Below, one piece after another: positions 5,317 to 10,248 of a stretch of DNA of 10,248 bases. A program made the position numbers and the translations under genes. Origin of the DNA: Acidobacteriota bacterium (GTDB lineage: Bacteria; Acidobacteriota; Terriglobia; UBA7540); NCBI GenBank assembly GCA_021780055.1, contig JAJXZM010000316.1, positions 1 to 10,248 on the forward strand, read 5' to 3'. Numbering within the stretch: the first letter of the stretch is position 1; every line of letters begins with the position of its first letter. The notes beneath the pieces are model-generated. The model saw nothing but the letters and a program-made list of their open reading frames with translations, made no database searches and was not told the origin of the DNA.

Positions 5317-6552
5317 TTAGACAATCTGTTCCGCCTCGGCGTCCCAGCGGACTTCCCGTCCCTGCCGGTAGGAAGCCACCGCCATCTCGCAGGCGACTGC
5401 CGACCGGAAGCCAATCTCAAACGGGCAGTTGGGAGTCTTCCGGCTGCGCACGCAATCGAAGAAATTCTGCATGTGCATTTCCGTCTCATCGCCGCCGCCG
5501 ACGATATCTGCCGCCGAGGGTTTTTCCTCGGCAACAGCGGCTCCATGGTGTCGGGTGCGTTTGGGAACGTAAGAGACAGACCCTCGTCGCTGGTCACGGA
5601 ACACGGCACCGTCGCTTCCCAGCACAACTTCATCCGCGCCGTAGTAACCGCTGCCGAAACCGGAATTCCAGGTGAAAAAGATTTTTTCCGGCAGCGCCAT
5701 GGAAACGTCCATCGTGTCAGGTACCTGCATTTCGGGCGAAAAATAGTTGGCGCCGGTCATGCTTACGCACTCCGGGACGTTCAAATCCATGGCCTTCAAC
5801 CAGAAACCCACCTGGTGGACCATGTTTTCAAAAACATTGCCGCCGGAATAGTCCCAGTAAAATCTCCAGTTCATATAACGGTTGGGATCAAAAGGGTGCA
5901 AGGCCGCCTCGCCTTCAAACACCTTCCACTCGATGTGTTGCGCGTTGCAGTCGGCGGGAATAGGGCGCTTCCAGCCGCCGTAGGGCGAATTGCGATACAT
6001 GTGGGCGTGGATAGCCGAAATCCGGCCCATGGGCTGGCTGTGGACAAGTTCCATCGCGCGCACCTGTTCGGCACTGCTGGTGGACTGGATTCCCACCTGC
6101 ACCACGCGGTTTGATGCGAGAAACGCGTGGCGCATTCGCCGGGCGTGGTCGGGATCAAACGCCATGGTCTTTTCCTGGTACACATCCTTGCCCGCCTCGA
6201 TGGCCGGCACAAAATTCAGCGCGTGCTGGTGTTGCGGGGTTGCAATCAGCACCGCGTCGATGCTCTTATCATCCAGCAACCGTCGAAAGTCGGAGTATGT
6301 CTTCACGCCGGGGGCAATCGCCTTTGCCTCATCAAGCCGCCGCGTATAAACGTCGGCCACCGCAACGGCCTCTGTGTTTGGGGCCTTGATGGCTGCCTTG
6401 AAAATGGCCTTGCCGCGGTCGCCGGCGCCAATCAGCCCAAACCGTACGCGATCGTTCGCGCCCAGGATGCGCCCCGAAGGGACTAATCCTGAAACCGCCA
6501 TCGCGGTGCCTCCTCCAAGAACCTGCTGCATAAAAGTTCGCCGGTCTGACAT
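5317..6552 (-). CDS. Tat-exported Gfo/Idh/MocA-family oxidoreductase
   Basis: This 411-residue NAD(P)-dependent oxidoreductase belongs to the glucose-fructose oxidoreductase/inositol dehydrogenase/MocA family, which oxidises or reduces sugar and cyclitol hydroxyls or drives redox-neutral glycoside cleavage. The signal peptide (SDRRTFMQQ, then GGGTAMAVSGLVPSG) is twin-arginine type, as in Zymomonas Gfo, which is exported with cofactor already bound. The Rossmann motif is FGLIGAGDRG (38-47). The EKP motif of the family appears as EKT (127-129), keeping the catalytic Lys128. A likely active-site His is His246 in VHQVGFW. The C-terminal sheet domain runs from about 150 to 400. The ATG at 6552 has AGGAGG five bases upstream. 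It is the first of three consecutive Tat-signal genes on this strand, after a 281-bp gap from the RraA-like gene. The substrate is not known. Confidence 0.9.
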   Translation of the reverse strand: MSDRRTFMQQVLGGGTAMAVSGLVPSGRILGANDRVRFGLIGAGDRGKAIFKAAIKAPNTEAVAVADVYTRRLDEAKAIAPGVKTYSDFRRLLDDKSIDAVLIATPQHQHALNFVPAIEAGKDVYQEKTMAFDPDHARRMRHAFLASNRVVQVGIQSTSSAEQVRAMELVHSQPMGRISAIHAHMYRNSPYGGWKRPIPADCNAQHIEWKVFEGEAALHPFDPNRYMNWRFYWDYSGGNVFENMVHQVGFWLKAMDLNVPECVSMTGANYFSPEMQVPDTMDVSMALPEKIFFTWNSGFGSGYYGADEVVLGSDGAVFRDQRRGSVSYVPKRTRHHGAAVAEEKPSAADIVGGGDETEMHMQNFFDCVRSRKTPNCPFEIGFRSAVACEMAVASYRQGREVRWDAEAEQIV

Positions 6553-6833
6553 TGTGCCTCCTGTTGATCTAGCACTGAGAATAAAATAAGAATTGCTTTC
6601 AGCGCAGGGCGAGTGTCTCTTTCAGCTTTGTGAGGCAACCAGAGATCCTCGGTCGAGCGAATACGGCCGCGCAGACAAGGCTTCAGATGTTGAGCCTCAT
6701 GTCTCGATCCCACCAGACCCTGAACTGAACCCGACCCCCTTTGGTACACCCATCGTAGATGCAAGTCAAGGATATGTTCAGGTGATTGCATATTGGGCGA
6801 GGCCTGGCCAATCGGCATACTGAAAGCGCAGGC
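6553..6833. other. 281-bp gap before the Gfo/Idh/MocA gene
   Basis: No credible gene lies here; two weak open frames cross it on opposite strands and neither resembles a protein I know. The sequence CTTTCAGC occurs twice (6596-6603 and 6619-6626), 23 bp apart, about 45-75 bp upstream of the Gfo start. An AT-rich stretch at 6581-6594 could hold a minus-strand -10 (for example TATTCT or TATTTT) but no good -35 goes with it. An imperfect dyad ATTGG/CCAAT sits near 6792-6812 with no T-tract. A separate promoter for the three Tat genes is plausible but not identified. Confidence 0.3.
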
Positions 6834-7517
6834 TCAGAATCGGCCATACTTCCGGTAGGCATCTACAGGGTGCGCTCCCTGCAGGATCGCTTTGCGAACA
6901 AGGTTTTCTGTGCTCACCACTTCTTCTGACTTTTCCAGGACCGGAATTGTAATTTCACGCGGGATTACCAGAACTCCGTCCTTGTCGCCAACAATAAAAT
7001 CACCGCGCCGGATTGTTACCTGCCCGATCCCGACTTCTTTGCCATAAGAAATCAGTTTCCATCGCCCCAGCACATCGGCCGGCGTGCGATAACGGCAGAA
7101 AACAGGAAATCCAAGATTGAGGATGTAGTCGATGTCGCGTGCGCCGCCATCGATCACAGCGCCACGCGCGCCGCGAAATTTGGCCGTCTCACAGGAAAGT
7201 TCTCCGATGTGCGCGCTGATGTTGTCATGCGGCTGGGAGACGATTACATCACCGTTGCGAAGGTCGCCCAGCATTTTAAGGATTGGCACATAGACTTCTT
7301 CAGGGTCCGTGCTGTCCGTAGGTTCGCCTTCGACAGGCATGGCTACCCCGGCAACCCGCTGGTCCATAGTGAGCGCCTGGATGGAGGAAGGCAGCACCTG
7401 GTTGTGGTAGCCCATTTCATCGAGCACGTCTGAAATGGCTCCTGTATAAATCGGTAAAAACCGGCGGCAGACTTCGTCCACGTTGAAATCGACGGAATGT
7501 GTTTTCTCGTCGTCCAT
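6834..7517 (-). CDS. RraA/4-hydroxy-4-methyl-2-oxoglutarate aldolase-like protein
   Basis: This 227-residue protein belongs to the RraA-like superfamily, which includes divalent-metal class II aldolases that split 4-hydroxy-4-methyl-2-oxoglutarate or decarboxylate oxaloacetate, and the RNase E inhibitor RraA. The core motif is clear: IGELSCETAKF, then GARGAVIDGGARD. Arg127 and metal-binding Asp128 form the RD pair, and Glu106 sits exactly 20 residues before it, where characterised HMG aldolases have Asp (DX20RD). A family-typical C-terminal block GDFIVGDKDGVLVIP (172-186) follows. Its length is close to HMG aldolases and above RraA (about 160 residues), and its neighbour is an organic-anion permease, so a catabolic aldolase or decarboxylase is more likely than RNase regulation. 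The ATG at 7517 has GGGAGG seven bases upstream. It follows the MFS gene by 58 bp and is probably co-transcribed with it. Confidence 0.87.
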   Translation of the reverse strand: MDDEKTHSVDFNVDEVCRRFLPIYTGAISDVLDEMGYHNQVLPSSIQALTMDQRVAGVAMPVEGEPTDSTDPEEVYVPILKMLGDLRNGDVIVSQPHDNISAHIGELSCETAKFRGARGAVIDGGARDIDYILNLGFPVFCRYRTPADVLGRWKLISYGKEVGIGQVTIRRGDFIVGDKDGVLVIPREITIPVLEKSEEVVSTENLVRKAILQGAHPVDAYRKYGRF

Positions 7518-7538
7518 TCAGAGGCCTCCCGTTCTGAA
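7517..7538 (-). promoter_or_regulatory. Hairpin around the RraA-like gene's ribosome-binding site
   Basis: On the mRNA, UUCAGA (7538-7533) is complementary to UCUGAA (7522-7517), leaving the Shine-Dalgarno GGGAGG within the 10-nt loop and the first base of the AUG inside the stem. This could tune initiation of the second gene relative to the permease. The stem is only 6 bp and moderately stable. Confidence 0.25.
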
Positions 7539-7575
7539 CTGTCCCTACACAGGCACGCTGGCAGACTCTTCACGG

Positions 7576-8829
7576 TTACCTTGATGTCTGATTTTGGGGA
7601 GTGCAAACCGCTAATGTCAGCAGGGCTCCCACAAGATAGCCAACGCCCAGAGCTGCAAACCCGTATACGAAACTTCCAGTGCGCTTATTGAGATATCCCA
7701 CCACCAGCGGCCCGAAAAAGCCCCCCAGGTTACCCAAAGCGTTGATCAAACCCATGGCCGATCCGCTGACGGAGCGCGGCAGCGTTTCAGACGGTATTGC
7801 CCAGAACGGTCCCAGCGCACCATAAGACCCCGCGCCGACAGCCACGATGGCGATAAAAGACAAGGTAAATGAGTGCGGGCTGAGAAAGACACTGGCCAGC
7901 AGAAACACACCGCCCCACAACAGCGCTCCGGAAACGTGCTTCTTCCTTTCGCGCGTCTTGTCCGAATGGCGCGAGATCAGTACCATTCCTATACCCGTAA
8001 CGATGAAGGGGATCGAAAAGAGAATGCCCACCACAAGGTCGCTGAGGCGTTTTTCACTATGAAGGGCGCTGGGCAGCCAGAACAGGTATCCGTAGTTGCC
8101 GCTGTTGATCGTGAAGTAGATCAGGACCAGCAGCAAGACCTGTGGCCTCAGCATCAATCTGAGAAATGGCTCCGGCTTCACCGGGTGCAGATCGGCATCC
8201 TCGGACCGTAGAGTGGTTTCGAGAAATTGGCGTTCCTCGTCTGAGATCCACTTGGCCTGGTGTGGACGGTCCTCAATAAACATAAGCCAGATCATCAGCC
8301 ATACAAAAGGAAGCGCGCCTTCGGAGATCAACATTGCACGCCAGCCCCAGCGGCCAAGTATCCATCCGGAAACAGGCGACGAAATCACCACCGCAGTAGG
8401 AAGGCAAAGCATCCAGTATGCGTTGGCGCGGGCCCGCTCTGCCCGCGGGAACCAGTGCGCAAGAAGAACCAATGTAGCCGGCCACACGCCTCCCTCGGCA
8501 ATCCCGAGAACGAACCTCATTACCCAGAATTCTTCCCAATTCTGTACCAGTCCGCAAATGACGGCGGCCGCACCCCAGCAGACCAACAGGATACTGATAA
8601 AGCGTTTCGCGCTCCAGTGTTCGGCCAGATAGCCGCCCGGAATCTGCAGCAGCAGATAGCCCCAGAAAAAGATGCCCGCTGCGCTTCCGGCCTGAGCGGG
8701 ATTCATGTGAAGGTCATGACTGATGGAGGGCAGGGCTAGAGAGATGTTTGTCCGGTCGACGAACGCGATCGTGTACATGATGAATGCGACCGGGATAATA
8801 TGCTGCCAGCGTCTCTCTGGTATTGGCAT
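7576..8829 (-). CDS. MFS permease, anion:cation symporter (ACS) type
   Basis: This 417-residue inner-membrane protein has the two six-helix halves of the major facilitator superfamily. TM1 carries the ACS-type signature FVDRTNISLALPSI (23-36). The loop 2-3 motif is GGYLAEHWSAKR (65-76), a degraded form of GxLaDrxGrk. TM4 has RFVLGIAEGGVWPATL (105-120), and TM5 ends in SGWILGRWGWR. A hydrophilic central loop runs from about 187 to 226. The second half includes INALGNLGGFFGPLVVGYL. ACS members import organic anions such as hexuronates, phthalate or tartrate with protons, so the substrate is probably a carboxylate, possibly the one processed by the RraA-like protein encoded next. The ATG at 8829 has no Shine-Dalgarno, and the nearer promoter would begin the mRNA only a few bases upstream, so short-leader translation is possible. 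Confidence 0.92.
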   Translation of the reverse strand: MPIPERRWQHIIPVAFIMYTIAFVDRTNISLALPSISHDLHMNPAQAGSAAGIFFWGYLLLQIPGGYLAEHWSAKRFISILLVCWGAAAVICGLVQNWEEFWVMRFVLGIAEGGVWPATLVLLAHWFPRAERARANAYWMLCLPTAVVISSPVSGWILGRWGWRAMLISEGALPFVWLMIWLMFIEDRPHQAKWISDEERQFLETTLRSEDADLHPVKPEPFLRLMLRPQVLLLVLIYFTINSGNYGYLFWLPSALHSEKRLSDLVVGILFSIPFIVTGIGMVLISRHSDKTRERKKHVSGALLWGGVFLLASVFLSPHSFTLSFIAIVAVGAGSYGALGPFWAIPSETLPRSVSGSAMGLINALGNLGGFFGPLVVGYLNKRTGSFVYGFAALGVGYLVGALLTLAVCTPQNQTSR

Positions 8830-8840
8830 AGGCGGGCAGG

Positions 8841-8868
8841 ATTATACCAAAGTCTCGCAGATACTCAA
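8841..8868 (-). promoter_or_regulatory. Proximal promoter of the MFS-RraA operon (P2)
   Basis: Read on the minus strand, TTGAGT (8868-8863) and a perfect TATAAT (8846-8841) are 16 bp apart, and TGG just before the -10 makes an extended -10. The predicted start near 8834 would leave a leader of about five bases before the permease ATG at 8829. Confidence 0.6.
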
Positions 8869-8894
8869 TTCTTAAGTTGCCCGATACAGGAAAT

Positions 8895-8923
8895 ATTATA
8901 GGAAGTGAATCTCTGGGTGCGAA
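8895..8923 (-). promoter_or_regulatory. Distal promoter of the MFS-RraA operon (P1)
   Basis: A second perfect TATAAT (8900-8895) on the minus strand is preceded at 17 bp by TTCGCA (8923-8918, four of six matches to TTGACA). Its transcript would begin near 8888 and carry a leader of roughly 60 nt, again without an evident Shine-Dalgarno before the permease ATG. Confidence 0.45.
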
Positions 8924-8934
8924 AACGAGCCATC

Positions 8935-8977
8935 AAAAGAAAAGGGTCCGGCGCAGTATGGTTGGTCAGGAACTGCG
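8935..8977 (-). terminator. Possible terminator of the thiD-like gene
   Basis: On the minus strand, CGCAGT (8977-8972) pairs with ACTGCG (8957-8952) across a 14-nt loop that spans the stop codon, and a T-rich stretch (CCCTTTTCTTTTG, 8947-8935) follows after a few bases. The long loop and the gap between stem and T-tract make it imperfect, but it fits a gene boundary with a new promoter just downstream. Confidence 0.3.
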
Positions 8978-9820
8978 TTCCGAGGTTGCTGGTTCGGTTT
9001 CAATAATCCGCGGCATCTGCTGGGTCCTGTAAAAATGATTCAGAAGAACTGTGCCGGCGGGGGTTATGTAGCCCTTGCGCAGGGCTTCTGTGACAAAAGC
9101 TTTGGCCATTACAACGGCATCGTGCGGCTGCCTTCCAAGCGCCAGGTTGGCTGCAATGGCAGATGAAAACGTGGATCCTGGTCCATACGGGGCCTCCACC
9201 TTGAAGCGCTCGCCCGCCAGAGTCTCGCTTACTTCGCGGTCAAGATAAATGTCGAAGGGCTTTACGAATATGCCCCCGGCAACCACGGCCGAACGCGCTC
9301 CCAATTCGACCAGCTTCGCTGCGGCCGTTTTCATTTCCACCGGCGACTGGACCGGAAGCCCTGTTAGCGCTGCGGCCTCCATTGCATTCGGAGTCACAAC
9401 CGTTGCCCGACTTATCAGCAGACTTCGAAGGACATCAGCACCCGCCGTCTCTTTTCCTGCGGGAGCATCCATTCCGCGCAAATCGGGGTCCACAACCACC
9501 GGAATCGAGCGATAGGCGTCCAGCACTTCACAAATAGCTTCAACGTGGGCCCGACCGCTGACCATTCCGATTTTGACAGCGCGGACCTCACTTTCTTTTA
9601 AAAGAGAAAAGAGCGTTTCCTTGAGCCACTGTGAAGCTGTCGGATGGAGTTTGGGTTTCGTCCCTGCCTGGGCGAGCACCAGCGTTGTGACAGCCGCTAC
9701 CCCGTAGCAATTGTGGGCTGCAAAGGTCTTTAAGTCCGAAATAGTCCCGGACTGTCCGGAGGGATCAAACTCCGCAATGGACAATGCCACCGGAGGAAGT
9801 TCGTTTAGCAAAGTGTTCAC
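8966..9820 (-). CDS. thiD: ThiD-family hydroxymethylpyrimidine kinase homologue with altered active-site motifs
   Basis: This 284-residue protein has the ribokinase-like fold of HMP/HMP-phosphate kinase, which phosphorylates the thiamin pyrimidine twice using ATP in the cytoplasm. Family features are FDPSGQSGTISDLKTFAAH (18-36), KIGMVSG (83-89), VVVDPDLRG (108-116), TPNAMEAAALTGLPV (143-157) and TFSSAIAANLALG (217-229). Some key positions differ. The usual GSDPSGGAG reads EFDPSGQSG. The (K/T)GGH block reads AGGI (181-184). The HGTGC anion-hole motif with its catalytic Cys reads YGPGS, putting Ser216 in place of Cys. The protein may be a diverged paralogue with another substrate or low activity. 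A stop lies two codons upstream, so the GTG at 9820 is the longest start; GAAGG touches it directly, so TTG at 9811 is an alternative with better spacing. No other thiamin genes are adjacent. Confidence 0.82.
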   Translation of the reverse strand: MNTLLNELPPVALSIAEFDPSGQSGTISDLKTFAAHNCYGVAAVTTLVLAQAGTKPKLHPTASQWLKETLFSLLKESEVRAVKIGMVSGRAHVEAICEVLDAYRSIPVVVDPDLRGMDAPAGKETAGADVLRSLLISRATVVTPNAMEAAALTGLPVQSPVEMKTAAAKLVELGARSAVVAGGIFVKPFDIYLDREVSETLAGERFKVEAPYGPGSTFSSAIAANLALGRQPHDAVVMAKAFVTEALRKGYITPAGTVLLNHFYRTQQMPRIIETEPATSERSS

Positions 9821-9940
9821 CCTTCAAGGATTATCAATCGGCCCGCCACGAAGCACGGTTTAATTGTACATCTCGTGTTTCGCGCCCGTCACACCGCCGC
9901 CTCTGGAAACATGCTGACCCGTGTGCGCGCGCCATCCCGC

Positions 9941-10222
9941 TCACACTTTCGCAGTCTTCTGCTCATAGGCGTCCAGGCATTCCCGGGAGCAGAAGTGCAG
10001 CGTCTTGTTCCCTTGCACCAAGCGGTGCGAAACTTCAGTGGAAACGAACATGCCGCACACAGGATCGCGGACCGTTCGCCCTTGCGGCACATTTGCCGCC
10101 CGCGGCGCGGGGCCTGGACGCTGCCGCGGCCCACCCATCAGGCCGCGAATAGTCCTGGAGATGGTCCACACGACGCCCAGCATGAAAAACAGATCCAGGA
10201 TAGCTTCAAATAAACTTGCCAC
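9941..10222 (-). CDS. Membrane-anchored YHS-domain protein
   Basis: This 93-residue protein has one hydrophobic N-terminal segment (about 4-21, LFEAILDLFFMLGVVW) followed by a basic, Pro-rich linker (22-50) and a C-terminal YHS/TRASH-type metal-binding domain. The YHS hallmarks are DPVCGMFV with Cys56 and HFCSRECLDAYEQ with Cys78 and Cys82. YHS domains bind transition metals such as copper and also occur in P-type ATPases and metal chaperones. The positive linker right after the helix suggests that the YHS domain faces the cytoplasm. The start is GTG at 10222; the only Shine-Dalgarno-like match (AAGG) is about 15 bases upstream, so the exact start is uncertain, but the hydrophobic segment leaves little room for a shorter form. 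It lies 120 bp upstream of the thiD-like gene on the same strand. The specific metal and partner cannot be told. Confidence 0.85.
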   Translation of the reverse strand: MASLFEAILDLFFMLGVVWTISRTIRGLMGGPRQRPGPAPRAANVPQGRTVRDPVCGMFVSTEVSHRLVQGNKTLHFCSRECLDAYEQKTAKV

Positions 10223-10248
10223 GGTAATTTGACCGCGCCTTAATGTGC

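Noticed and set aside
5473..6114. 213-codon open frame on the plus strand
   Set aside because: It is antisense to the Gfo/Idh/MocA gene, and its His/Val-rich translation looks like a complement artefact.
6483..6818. 111-codon minus-strand frame crossing the gap before the oxidoreductase gene
   Set aside because: It overlaps the start, ribosome-binding site and signal-peptide codons of the oxidoreductase gene in another frame, and no family resemblance is seen.
6593..6823. 76-codon plus-strand frame in the same gap
   Set aside because: It has no convincing ribosome-binding site, no recognisable motif and no same-strand neighbour, so I treat it as chance.
6834..7517. RNase E inhibitor RraA or a menaquinone methyltransferase
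   Set aside because: The protein is longer than RraA and sits beside an organic-anion permease; the methyltransferase label in this family is a legacy annotation without a methyltransferase fold.

Overview
The window looks like a piece of an Acidobacteriota-type chromosome (Solibacter/Bryobacter-like, possibly from a metagenome). That is inferred from four things: moderate-to-high GC, a eukaryote-type citrate synthase, several Tat-exported sugar-enzyme homologues, and a short receiver protein whose phosphoacceptor Asp is replaced. No 16S rRNA or other phylogenetic marker is present. I see no tRNA, rRNA, insertion sequence, phage gene or CRISPR array.

Layout. 1-943 (+): the 3' end of a citrate synthase gene, then an OsmC/YhfA-family protein. 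1049-1474 (-): a stand-alone receiver-domain protein, convergent with the OsmC gene. 1475-1813: a 339-bp divergent intergenic region dense in inverted and direct repeats, holding a good promoter for the next gene. 1814-3220 (+): a WbpA-type UDP-N-acetylglucosamine 6-dehydrogenase. From 3294 to the right edge everything is on the minus strand. In transcription order (right to left) the genes are a membrane-anchored YHS-domain protein, a ThiD-family kinase homologue with altered active-site motifs, an MFS permease of the anion:cation symporter type, an RraA/HMG-aldolase-like protein, a Tat-exported Gfo/Idh/MocA oxidoreductase, a Tat-exported xylose-isomerase-like TIM-barrel protein and a Tat-exported M55 (DppA-like) D-aminopeptidase.

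How the genes may work together. The five genes from the MFS permease to the M55 peptidase share a strand. Two near-consensus promoters stand before the permease, and strong Shine-Dalgarno sites precede three of the five genes. The set suggests a catabolic cluster: import of a small organic acid or sugar acid, retro-aldol or decarboxylase chemistry in the cytoplasm, and periplasmic oxidoreductase, isomerase and aminopeptidase activities on sugar or cell-wall-derived material. The substrate cannot be read from the sequence. A 281-bp gap between the RraA-like and Gfo genes may split the set into two transcripts.

Points most worth a second look are the receiver domain without its phosphoacceptor Asp, the repeat-rich intergenic region beside it, the run of three consecutive Tat-signal enzymes, the ThiD homologue whose HGTGC-type motif is degraded, and the possibly near-leaderless start of the permease mRNA.
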